Of a DNA stretch of 64,000 nt, positions 18,766 to 26,600 are shown piece after piece (the first letter of the stretch is position 1; the number at the start of each line of letters is the position of its first letter). The stretch is from Niastella vici (GTDB taxonomy: Bacteria > Bacteroidota > Bacteroidia > Chitinophagales > Chitinophagaceae): positions 62,001 through 126,000 of the forward strand of contig NZ_LVYD01000024.1 of assembly GCF_002077945.1 (NCBI RefSeq), read 5' to 3'. The position numbers and the translations under genes are program-made. Under the pieces are notes generated by a model. That model was given only the letters and a program-made list of their open reading frames with translations, was not told where the DNA came from and ran no database searches.

Positions 18766-19584
18766 CTATACCGCCACAGGAGCTTTTATCGCCGGATGGC
18801 ATTGATAATTCAACAGTGTAAAGTCTTCAAATTTGAAGTCAAAGATATTTTTTACTGCCGGGTTCAGCTGCATGGCTGGCAATGGAAATGGCGTGCGGCT
18901 TAATTGCAGGTCAACCTGCTCCATATGATTGCTGTAAATATGCACATCGCCAAAGGTATGAATGAATTCGCCCGGCTCCAGATCGCAAACCTGGGCAATC
19001 ATCAGGGTTAGCAGGGCATAAGAAGCGATATTAAACGGAACGCCCAAAAACACATCGGCCGACCGCTGGTACAGCTGGCACGATAACCGGGGCTTGCCCG
19101 AACCGCCCGGGGCTGCACTAACATAAAACTGGAACAGCACATGGCAGGGCATCAATGCCATATTAGGCAGGTCGGCCACATTCCAGGCGCTCACGATAAG
19201 GCGGCGGCTATCGGGGTTTGTCTTTATTTGCCTGATCACATCACTGATCTGGTCAATGGTTTGGGCGCCTTCGCCAGCCGACCAGCTGCGCCATTGTTTG
19301 CCATAAACAGGCCCTAATTCGCCCTGCTCATTAGCCCATTCGTCCCAGATACTAACTCCATTATCTTTCAGGTATTTGATATTTGTTTCGCCCTTCAGGA
19401 ACCACAACAACTCATGTATAATGCTTTTAAGATGCAATTTCTTGGTGGTCACCAGCGGAAAACCCTTTTGCAGATCAAAACGCATCTGATAGCCAAAACA
19501 ACTGGTTGTGCCGGTGCCGGTGCGGTCAGATTTGAACACTCCGGTTTCCTTAATATGCTTTAAAAGTGCCAGGTATTGCTCCAT
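18766..19584 (-). CDS. thyA: thymidylate synthase
   Basis: A 272-residue enzyme making dTMP from dUMP with methylene-tetrahydrofolate. The catalytic Cys147 lies in [12 protein letters not shown]. Other family motifs are [10 protein letters not shown] (phosphate-binding Arg), [27 protein letters not shown] and [12 protein letters not shown]. The length is a few residues longer than the 264 of E. coli, due to a small [10 protein letters not shown] insertion. It is followed by folA on the same strand. Confidence 0.97.
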   Translation of the reverse strand: MEQYLALLKHIKETGVFKSDRTGTGTTSCFGYQMRFDLQKGFPLVTTKKLHLKSIIHELLWFLKGETNIKYLKDNGVSIWDEWANEQGELGPVYGKQWRSWSAGEGAQTIDQISDVIRQIKTNPDSRRLIVSAWNVADLPNMALMPCHVLFQFYVSAAPGGSGKPRLSCQLYQRSADVFLGVPFNIASYALLTLMIAQVCDLEPGEFIHTFGDVHIYSNHMEQVDLQLSRTPFPLPAMQLNPAVKNIFDFKFEDFTLLNYQCHPAIKAPVAV

Positions 19585-19665
19585 GGCCGCAAGGTACGAA
19601 AAGGGATAATGTGCTAATTTGCCAATATGCCAATGTGATAATTCTGCCTAAAGATGGGGATAAGT

Positions 19666-19710
19666 ACAAAAATGAAAGGCCGCCCTAACCTTTCAGTTAT
19701 TGGGCAGCCT
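19666..19710 (-). terminator. intrinsic terminator of the coiled-coil gene
   Basis: On the minus strand AGGCTGCCC (19710-19702) pairs with GGGCGGCCT (19685-19677; one G-U pair), followed by TTCATTTTTG. It lies about 70 bases past the stop at 19782. Confidence 0.75.
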
Positions 19711-19781
19711 CTCAAATATATTTTGCAGAAAACAAAGAGATCAAAAGCAGTTAGTTTCGGCCCTTCGCCAACCGGCGGAGC

Positions 19782-21356
19782 TTAATGCCGTTCAGCCAAA
19801 TTAAACCCGTTCCCGTTTACCACATGGCCATTGGAGCCATTAGTGCCACTCCCGTTCAATTTGGTGCCATTTTGCTGCTGTGCCGCCGGCGGATTGCTCA
19901 GCGACTTTGACAGATCGCCATAGATCTTCGACAGCAATTGATTATTGGTGATGAGTTTCCCTTCGAGGTCTTTTGTTTTTTGTTGTTCGCGGTTCAATGA
20001 TTCCTGCAGCGAAGTGATCATATTCTGTTTGTCATCCAACACCAGTTGCAATACCGCCTGTTGCTGTTGTACTTCATGCAGGTTACGCTCCAGGTTCTCG
20101 ATATGACCGGTTTTTGAACGCAGGCTTTCCTGATGCTGTCTGATCTCTTCCCGGCTGCGTTCTACTGCCTGTTGCCAGGCCGCCACTTCTTCCCGCTGCT
20201 GCTGCAATTCTTCACGCAGGGCATGCATTTCGCGCTCAAAATTCTCTTTTTGCGTTTGGGTCACCTGAACCTGTACAGTCTTATCGGCAGCTTCTTTTTC
20301 TACTTCACGGAACGTTTTTATGCGCTGCTCAAGCTGGTTCTGTAAAAATTCGATCTGCAGTTTCTTTTCCTGCAATACATCCTGCAAATATTGTTGATCA
20401 GTGATCTTATTCTTTAAAGCCAGCTTTTCATCTTCGGCTTTCGAAAGTACCAGCTGTAATTCCTTTATCTGTTGTTCGTAATTGCCGTGACGTGCTTCTC
20501 CGCTGGTCTGTATCTTTTGTTGCAGCACCGCATTTTCGTCTTTTAACTGCTGCACAGTTTTTTGGAACTGCTGTATTTGCATCGCCAGGTCGCTTTTTTC
20601 GCTTTTGTACTGTACGCCCAGCTCATCAACCTGTTTGGCATAATAACGCTGTAATTCTTCTGATTCGGAATGCGCTGATTTTGCAGAATACTCCATGTTC
20701 TTCACCAGGTTCTCGAGGCGGGTAACCTCGGCGGCATTCTTTTCTTTCTGTTCCTGCAACATGCGCAGCTTTTCCTGTAATTGCAGCACAGAATCCTGCA
20801 GGGTTTGCACCTGCAGCTGGCTTTGCTTCAATGCTTCAGGCACCTCCTGCTCGCCATGTACCAGTTTGGCATTGGCCTGGGCCGTATCTAACGCCTGCTG
20901 TAACTGGGTAACTTTTAACTTATAGCCGTTTATTTCCAGTTGTATGCGGGCATTGGCATCATCATTCTGCTTTTCGGTGCTGTATGCTTTGTTAAGAAGA
21001 TCGGAGTATTTGCCCTCCAGCTCGCGAAAATCCTGCTCAAGGGTTGCATAATTCTCCCGGTACCGCCGCACTTCCTGCTCATATTTTTTGATCAACGGCT
21101 GGTTATCGGGATTGGTGCCACTGGCCAGCCAGTCAGGCACTTGTGTATTACCATTGGGTTCCGTAGCCACCACCGTATGAAAGCCCCCGCCTTCCATGTA
21201 AGCAGGTTCGCCTCCCTCGGCATTCTTTTTTTTACGTTTGTAGTGAAAAAAGGTGGTTACCATAAATGCAATCACAGTACCAGGAATAGCAATCCACAGT
21301 ACTATTTGCAGAAACTGTTTTAACTCGTACATGGAAACGAGCAGGAATCCCAACAT
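19782..21356 (-). CDS. membrane-anchored coiled-coil protein
   Basis: A 524-residue protein with one N-terminal membrane helix (about residues 14-36, IVLWIAIPGTVIAFMV) followed by basic residues HYKRKKKN. Residues about 85-490 are almost all heptad-like, rich in Gln, Glu, Lys and Leu, so a long coiled coil extends into the cytoplasm (positive-inside rule). The C-terminal 40 residues are Asn/Gly rich (NGTKLNGSGTNGSNGHV), a flexible tail. No enzymatic motif. An alternative start at 21332 (MYELKQFLQ) is at least as likely, since the extra eight residues are not needed for the helix. Role unknown; such proteins often scaffold cell-shape or gliding machinery, which is only a guess. Confidence 0.75.
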   Translation of the reverse strand: MLGFLLVSMYELKQFLQIVLWIAIPGTVIAFMVTTFFHYKRKKKNAEGGEPAYMEGGGFHTVVATEPNGNTQVPDWLASGTNPDNQPLIKKYEQEVRRYRENYATLEQDFRELEGKYSDLLNKAYSTEKQNDDANARIQLEINGYKLKVTQLQQALDTAQANAKLVHGEQEVPEALKQSQLQVQTLQDSVLQLQEKLRMLQEQKEKNAAEVTRLENLVKNMEYSAKSAHSESEELQRYYAKQVDELGVQYKSEKSDLAMQIQQFQKTVQQLKDENAVLQQKIQTSGEARHGNYEQQIKELQLVLSKAEDEKLALKNKITDQQYLQDVLQEKKLQIEFLQNQLEQRIKTFREVEKEAADKTVQVQVTQTQKENFEREMHALREELQQQREEVAAWQQAVERSREEIRQHQESLRSKTGHIENLERNLHEVQQQQAVLQLVLDDKQNMITSLQESLNREQQKTKDLEGKLITNNQLLSKIYGDLSKSLSNPPAAQQQNGTKLNGSGTNGSNGHVVNGNGFNLAERH

Positions 21357-21615
21357 ATATGAATATTTATAGGTACACGTTTAGCTAACAGAAACGATAT
21401 GATGGTTTCAGAGGGACGGTGGATTAATTATGTATACTACGGTGTGGGGGGTATTGGCGAGGCTGGTTACTTTGTCAACTACTTATAAAAAACTTACTTA
21501 ATACAATTGTTATTGTGCATCGTGTAAAAAAAAATCTGGCGCAGTTTTTTAAAGAAGTTGTAAGCGCGTAATCAGCAACTGAATCTGGGCTCAATAATAA
21601 TACCAAAAAAAGGTT
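21357..21615. other. intergenic region without a convincing gene
   Basis: AT-rich gap upstream of the ECF sigma gene. The short reading frames here have no start signal or protein-like composition. A terminator-like hairpin ends the region on the plus strand, which would fit a small RNA, but no clear TTG-N20-TAnnTTTG promoter was found. Confidence 0.4.
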
Positions 21616-21642
21616 AAAACAAGCATTGGGGGCTTGTTTTTT
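21616..21642 (+). terminator. orphan terminator-like hairpin
   Basis: AAAACAAGC (21616-21624) pairs with GCTTGTTTT (21632-21640) over a 7-base loop and continues into a six-T run. No plus-strand gene lies upstream within the gap. Confidence 0.65.
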
Positions 21643-21769
21643 CCACAATATGCGATGAAAAAATACGGTCTTCATTTACACATGCGTGCTTTCGCTCATG
21701 TGTTTTGGAGGCCAGGAATAACAAAAATTTAGAACTTCGTAGGGGTATTATAATTTTCAGTTGTCCCTA

Positions 21770-21802
21770 TTGATAAAACTTTATTGGAAGCATTTATATT
21801 TG
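21770..21802 (+). promoter_or_regulatory. promoter of the ECF sigma/FecR operon
   Basis: TTG at 21770-21772, a 22-base spacer and TATATTTG at 21795-21802, a full match to TAnnTTTG. The predicted transcription start (about 21,809) lies after the upstream TTG start at 21784 and 38 bases before the ATG at 21847, so it helps choose that start. It is a housekeeping-type promoter, not an ECF one. Confidence 0.6.
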
Positions 21803-21846
21803 AAGCGGATTATCAACGCATTAAAGTGGCTATTCCGAATAACACC

Positions 21847-22404
21847 ATGATTATGAAACCGCCGGCAGCTGCCAGCGAACGGGAATTTGAACAGCTATTT
21901 AAAGAACACTTTAAAAGCCTGTATGCCTATGCTTTCACTATTCTGAAGAATGAAGCTATTGCCGAAGAAATAGTTCAGAACGTATTTTACAAGGTTTGGG
22001 AAAAGAAGATCCCGGACACTATTCAAATTTCGCTTAAGGCGTATTTATACAAAGCCGTTTATCATGAAAGCCTGAATTATCTGAAACACCAGAAAATAAA
22101 AGCCCGGTATCAACTGCATGTTATGCAACAGTCAAATAACCATACCGACCAGGGTGCATCCAGGAAAATACTGGTGAAGGAACTGGAAGAAAAATTGCGC
22201 GAAGCCATGAATGCCCTGCCCCAGCAATGCCGTACCATTTTTCAGCTCAGCCGGTTTGAGGGACTGAAATACCAGGAAATTGCCGAACAGCTGGGCATAT
22301 CCGTAAAAACCGTCGAGAACCAGATGGGCAAAGCTTTAAAACAGTTACGGGTTAAACTGATCGATTATTTACCAATCTTTATGTTAGCATTATTCTATAT
22401 ATAA
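21847..22404 (+). CDS. ECF-type RNA polymerase sigma factor
   Basis: A 185-residue sigma-70 family factor of the Bacteroidota ECF group. Region 2 (LFKEHFKSLYAYAFTIL, AEEIVQNVFYKVWEK) binds core polymerase and the -10 element; region 4 (YQEIAEQLGISVKTVENQMGKALKQLR) is the helix-turn-helix. It precedes a FecR gene and so belongs to the surface-signalling class, in which FecR holds or activates the sigma factor depending on an outer-membrane signal. The longer frame from a TTG at 21784 was rejected because the promoter overlaps it. A hydrophobic C-terminal tail (LPIFMLALFYI) is common in this group. Confidence 0.93.
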   Translation: MIMKPPAAASEREFEQLFKEHFKSLYAYAFTILKNEAIAEEIVQNVFYKVWEKKIPDTIQISLKAYLYKAVYHESLNYLKHQKIKARYQLHVMQQSNNHTDQGASRKILVKELEEKLREAMNALPQQCRTIFQLSRFEGLKYQEIAEQLGISVKTVENQMGKALKQLRVKLIDYLPIFMLALFYI

Positions 22405-22456
22405 CGCACCTATCAACATTAAAAAATTACCCTTATTGAAAAGCTATACTCAAAAT

Positions 22457-23425
22457 ATGGATGACCTGCTGGTAAAACACCTTACCGGAGAAGCTACAGA
22501 GGCTGAAATGCGTCAGGTAGAGCAGTGGCTGGCAAACGATGAGGCAAACCGGCACTACTTTGAACATTTCAGGCTCATCTGGGAAGAAAGCGTACAGCTG
22601 GCCAATACCACACACATTGATTCGGCCGTTGCCTGGGACCGATTTCAAAACCGGGTACAGCAAGGGTCGTTCCCCAAAGAAAAGGCCCCGGTATGGTCAA
22701 TGAACAGCAGCCTGATGCGCGCAGCCGTTATAACCGGGCTTATCGTAGGCATTGCCGCCCTCACCTATTTCCTGTTCCATAACAATCCCGGGCATATTGT
22801 AGCCATGAATACCATTCAGGCTACCAACGACGTGAAAGCAGATTCCCTGCCCGATGGTTCTGAAGTAACCTTAAACAAACACTCACAGGTATCATTTCCC
22901 GAAAAATTCACCGGCGATAAAAGAGTGCTGCAACTGAATGGCGAAGCATTCTTTCATGTTACACCCAATAAGAAAAAACCTTTTGAGATCCATACCAACA
23001 ATGTGACCATAACTGTAGTTGGCACATCGTTCAACGTAAGAAGCCGTGGCGATACCACTGAGGTAATTGTTGAAACAGGCATTGTTGAAGTTGCTACCGA
23101 AAAACAAACCGTTGTGTTGAAGGCCGGACAAAGAGCCATTACCGGCATAACTGAATCTATTCTGCAAAAACAGACAAGTAGCGACCAGCTGTACAATTAT
23201 TACCGAAGCAAAAAATTTACATGTGATGGTACTCCCTTATGGAAGCTGGTTGAAAAATTAAACGAGGCATATGATGTGCAAATAGTTTTTGAAAATGAAG
23301 CGTTACGCAACAAACCGCTTACCACTACTTTCGATAATGAACCGCTCGACAATATTTTAAACATCATTAAATTAAGTTTCAATATCTCTGTAGTCAAAGA
23401 AAAAGGAAAGATCATTCTACGCTAA
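22457..23425 (+). CDS. FecR family anti-sigma factor
   Basis: A 322-residue inner-membrane protein. The N-terminal cytoplasmic part (MDDLLVKHLTGEATEAEMRQV) binds the sigma factor. A single membrane helix spans about residues 87-107 (AAVITGLIVGIAALTYFLF). The periplasmic part holds the FecR domain (LPDGSEVTLNKHSQVSFP, GEAFFHVTP, VVGTSFNVRSR) and a C-terminal DUF4974 domain (LEKLN-like WKLVEKLNEAYDVQIVFE) that in this family meets the STN domain of an outer-membrane partner. Start at ATG 22457; a TTG at 22436 is in frame. It is followed 22 bases later by the STN-solenoid gene, which is therefore its likely partner. Confidence 0.93.
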   Translation: MDDLLVKHLTGEATEAEMRQVEQWLANDEANRHYFEHFRLIWEESVQLANTTHIDSAVAWDRFQNRVQQGSFPKEKAPVWSMNSSLMRAAVITGLIVGIAALTYFLFHNNPGHIVAMNTIQATNDVKADSLPDGSEVTLNKHSQVSFPEKFTGDKRVLQLNGEAFFHVTPNKKKPFEIHTNNVTITVVGTSFNVRSRGDTTEVIVETGIVEVATEKQTVVLKAGQRAITGITESILQKQTSSDQLYNYYRSKKFTCDGTPLWKLVEKLNEAYDVQIVFENEALRNKPLTTTFDNEPLDNILNIIKLSFNISVVKEKGKIILR

Positions 23426-23447
23426 CTTGCACGCTGAATTTATAACC

Positions 23448-25379
23448 ATGATAACACTACGGGGAGCCCTGTCAACCATCATTGTATTGATTTGTGTCAC
23501 CTCGAACATAATTGCACAAGCCCTGCTCGACAGAAGGATCTCAATTGACGTAACCAATCAACGTTTTTCAGATGTACTGAAACTGATCAGCAGCAGGGGC
23601 AACTTTTATTTCTCCTATAACAGCAGCATTATTGCACGCGACAGCCTTATTTCCATTTCAGCATCAAACAGACCGGTAAAACAGGTACTCGACCAGCTTT
23701 TGGGTAACCAATACCAATGGCAGCAAAGTAACAATTACATCATATTGCGCAAAGCGCCGTTAACCGCTCCTGTGATGATAGCCAGCGCAACACCCAGCGC
23801 CGAAAAATTATATACCGTTACCGGTTTTGTATTGAATGGTGAAACCGGTGAAAAGGTGGGCAATGTGACCATCTACGAAAAAGAACGGCTCGTGTCTACA
23901 ATGTCTGATGACAAAGGCTTTTTCAAAATAAGATTGAAAAGCCGGTACAGCACGGCATCGCTCACCATTAGCCGCGAAATGTTTGAAGACACAACAGTTG
24001 TTATTCAACCCAAATATAATCAGCAGGTAACCATTGTTATGACACCGGTTGTTGCCAGCGGCCCCATTGTGACCATAAGCCCGGTCGACAATGAATTACC
24101 CGATACCATTGTTGTTAAACCACCCACCGAACCATTTGCGGCTGCGTCACTTTCAAAAGAAGAAATTAACCGGGTTGAAAAAACCCGCTGGGGAAAACGG
24201 TTATTGTCGGCTAAACAAAACATTCAAAGTATAAACCTGAAAAAATTCTTTGCCGACCGTACGTTCCAGGTTTCCTTAACACCCGGTTTAAGCACGCATG
24301 GTAAATTAAGCGCGCAGGTAGTGAACAACTTTTCTGTTAACATGGTAGGTGGCTATACAGCCGGCGTAAGCGGCGTTGAACTGGCCGGCGCCTTCAATAT
24401 CAATAAAAAAGACGTTAAGTATATGCAGGCTGCAGGGGCGTTGAATGTTACCGGTGGCTCCGTTACCGGCGTTCAACTGGCCGGCTTTCATAATCATGTA
24501 TTGGGCAATGTAGACGGCGTTCAGGCATCGGGCTTTTCAAATTATGTTAAAGGTAATGTGACCGGCGTTCAGGCAAGCAGCTTTCATAACCATGTTTCGG
24601 GTTCATTAAAAGGTATCCAGGCCAGTAATTTCTCCAATTTTATAAAAGGAAACCTGGTAGGCATTCAGGTAAGCAATTTCTATAACATTTGTTACGACAG
24701 CGTATTTGGGGTGCAGGCGGCCACCATAGCTAACTTTGCACATGAGCAGGTATCAGGTATGCAGGCGTCAGTTATCGCCAATATAGCCCACCAGGAATTG
24801 AATGGCGTGCAGATCGCAACCATATTCAATTACGCCAAAAAATTACGCGGCGTACAAATAGGGCTGATAAACGTATCAGATACTTCAGCCGGTTACAGCA
24901 TTGGGTTGGTCAACATTGTATTCAAGGGTATTCACAAACTGATGTTTTCAACCAACGAGGTAATTGATTATAACGTCGCTTTCAAGACCGGTAATAAAAA
25001 ATTATACAGCATCCTGTTAGGCGGTTATAGTGAAAGAAAAGATACGGCGAGCTTCTACACTTTCGGCTACGGTTTGGGACATGAATTCTCCATCGGAAAA
25101 ATGTTCAGCATAAATCCTGAGTTCACCACTCAAACCCTGCACCAGGGCAACTGGGACAATACCAATATCATGAACAAATTGCATTTGCAATTCAACCTGA
25201 AGCTGGGCAAATTCGTTACACTTTTTGCAGGGCCTTCCTTTACTATGTATTTTTCCGATGTGAAAAAAGGGGCCAGTACCATTCCCCCACCCCTGCCCAA
25301 CTCCTACCACACATTTGACCTGTGGGATAATAATGTAAAAGGCTGGTTTGGCTGGAATGCCGGCATCGGCTTTTTCTAA
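23448..25379 (+). CDS. STN + carboxypeptidase-regulatory + 16-residue solenoid protein (LA_2272-type)
   Basis: A 643-residue exported protein with three parts. After a signal peptide (cut near NIIAQ), residues about 26-98 form an STN (secretin/TonB short N-terminal) domain: ISIDVTNQRFSDVLKLIS and VKQVLDQLLGNQYQW. Residues about 120-200 form a carboxypeptidase-regulatory-like beta-sandwich (VTGFVLNGETGEKVGNVTIY). The C-terminal half starts with ten repeats of 16 residues (bases 24372-24848; consensus G-V-Q-A-S-x-x-x-N-x-x-x-x-x-V-x) and ends in a beta-rich domain of about 170 residues finishing in aromatic GIGFF, like an outer-membrane strand. STN domains normally sit on TonB-dependent receptors and touch FecR; here the receptor barrel is replaced. 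ATG 23448 chosen over a TTG at 23427. Confidence 0.85.
   Translation: MITLRGALSTIIVLICVTSNIIAQALLDRRISIDVTNQRFSDVLKLISSRGNFYFSYNSSIIARDSLISISASNRPVKQVLDQLLGNQYQWQQSNNYIILRKAPLTAPVMIASATPSAEKLYTVTGFVLNGETGEKVGNVTIYEKERLVSTMSDDKGFFKIRLKSRYSTASLTISREMFEDTTVVIQPKYNQQVTIVMTPVVASGPIVTISPVDNELPDTIVVKPPTEPFAAASLSKEEINRVEKTRWGKRLLSAKQNIQSINLKKFFADRTFQVSLTPGLSTHGKLSAQVVNNFSVNMVGGYTAGVSGVELAGAFNINKKDVKYMQAAGALNVTGGSVTGVQLAGFHNHVLGNVDGVQASGFSNYVKGNVTGVQASSFHNHVSGSLKGIQASNFSNFIKGNLVGIQVSNFYNICYDSVFGVQAATIANFAHEQVSGMQASVIANIAHQELNGVQIATIFNYAKKLRGVQIGLINVSDTSAGYSIGLVNIVFKGIHKLMFSTNEVIDYNVAFKTGNKKLYSILLGGYSERKDTASFYTFGYGLGHEFSIGKMFSINPEFTTQTLHQGNWDNTNIMNKLHLQFNLKLGKFVTLFAGPSFTMYFSDVKKGASTIPPPLPNSYHTFDLWDNNVKGWFGWNAGIGFF
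24372..24848 (+). repeat. ten tandem 48-bp units coding 16-residue repeats
   Basis: In-frame repeats within the STN-solenoid gene. Nine units are 16 residues and the last is 15. Invariant positions are Gly1, Gln3 (Glu in the first unit) and Asn9, with Ala/Ser at 5 and a hydrophobic residue at 15. Confidence 0.85.
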
Positions 25380-25431
25380 TTGCACGTAGGGGAACAATAT
25401 TCGTCAGTTGTCATACTGCAAACAAATTGCT

Positions 25432-26556
25432 ATGATAAATGGACGAATGGCAGTATGCCTTGGCGTGTGTTTTATGTGGAAAACCGTTGTCTTTGCACAA
25501 ACAACAAACAGTAAGCCCCCAACGATAAAAACACCTGTACGCATAGCGCTCATCCCGGGATTAAGCTCGCAGGGAAAAAATGATAAATATACCACCAGTC
25601 ATCTTTCGCTGAACGTATTAGGCGGAACAACCGGTGGTGTAAACGGCGTTGAACTTGGCACCCTGTTCAATATTGATAAATTGAACATGCAGGGCGTGCA
25701 GGCAGCAGGCTATTTCAATATTACCGGCGGTGATGTGAACGGCATTCAAATGGCCGGTTATTTCAACAGCACCAAAGGTAATTTAACCGGTAGTCAGCTG
25801 GCGGGCGATATCAATTATGTAAAAATGAACATGCGGGGTCTGCAGGCAGCGGGCTTGTATAACCAAATATCAGGGAGCTTAACCGGCGCGCAAATGGCCG
25901 GTATTTGTAATTATACCCGCCAATCGGTAACCGGTATGCAAATGGCCGGCATTGCAAATATCAATAACAACAGCATCAATGGCTTGCAGGCGGCGGGCAT
26001 TTTCAATTATACCAAACACCTGCGAGGCTTACAACTCGGCCTCATCAATATCGCCGACACCTCTGATGGTTTTAGCATTGGCCTGGTGAATATAGTACGC
26101 AGGGGATATTACAAGATCACGGTCAGCACCAATGAAGTATTGAACACCAACCTGGCCATTAAATCGGGCAACGCCCGGTTGTACAACATTTTACTGGTGG
26201 GCGTTAATGCCGGAAACGATAATAAGATCTTCTCCTATGGCTATGGCATTGGTCATGAAATAAAAGCCACCAACTGGTTAACGGTGAACCCCGAGCTCAC
26301 TTCACAATACCTGTATTTAGGCAATTGGAACTACACCAACCAGCTCAGCAAATTTCAGGTACTGGCCACCGTTAAACTCATGAAGGGCATTGCGCTTTTT
26401 GGCGGTCCCTCCTTTGCTGCTTATTATTCCGATCAACCCGCGGCAGAAAAAGGATATAAATTCCTGGTACCCGGCGAAAATTATCACACCTACGATCTCT
26501 GGAACAAAAACGTTACCGGCTGGATAGGCTGGACGGCCGGAATAAGTTTCCTTTAA
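25432..26556 (+). CDS. solenoid paralogue without STN domain (LA_2272-type)
   Basis: A 374-residue exported protein with a signal peptide ending near VVFAQ. It keeps the same order as the C-terminal half of the preceding protein: a lead-in (ALIPGLSSQGK versus SLTPGLSTHGK), eight 16-residue repeats (bases 25645-26025; G-x-Q-x-A-G-x-x-N pattern), the LGLINIADTSDGFSIGLVN joint, and the beta-rich C-terminal domain with matching NTE-like and FGYG/FSYGYGIGHE motifs. It ends in the aromatic-rich GWIGWTAGISFL. So it is a tandem paralogue that lacks the STN and regulatory domains. ATG 25432 chosen; a TTG at 25408 is in frame. Probable surface or outer-membrane beta-structure of unknown ligand. Confidence 0.8.
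   Translation: MINGRMAVCLGVCFMWKTVVFAQTTNSKPPTIKTPVRIALIPGLSSQGKNDKYTTSHLSLNVLGGTTGGVNGVELGTLFNIDKLNMQGVQAAGYFNITGGDVNGIQMAGYFNSTKGNLTGSQLAGDINYVKMNMRGLQAAGLYNQISGSLTGAQMAGICNYTRQSVTGMQMAGIANINNNSINGLQAAGIFNYTKHLRGLQLGLINIADTSDGFSIGLVNIVRRGYYKITVSTNEVLNTNLAIKSGNARLYNILLVGVNAGNDNKIFSYGYGIGHEIKATNWLTVNPELTSQYLYLGNWNYTNQLSKFQVLATVKLMKGIALFGGPSFAAYYSDQPAAEKGYKFLVPGENYHTYDLWNKNVTGWIGWTAGISFL
25645..26025 (+). repeat. eight tandem 48-bp units coding 16-residue repeats
   Basis: Same unit as at 24372-24848 but with AG more often at positions 5-6 (QAAGYFN, QMAGYFN, QMAGIAN). Seven units of 16 residues and a final one of 15. Confidence 0.85.
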
Positions 26557-26600
26557 CCATAGGGGTAACCCACCCCATAATTGTCACAACACAAACACCC

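Noticed and set aside
21475-21675. 66-residue minus-strand frame before the ECF sigma gene
   Set aside because: Contains the orphan hairpin and has no signal or family features.
24372-26025. Pentapeptide-repeat or CRISPR-like array in the solenoid genes
   Set aside because: The period is 48 bases coding 16 residues in frame, the units vary as proteins do, and there are no unique spacers; so neither label fits.
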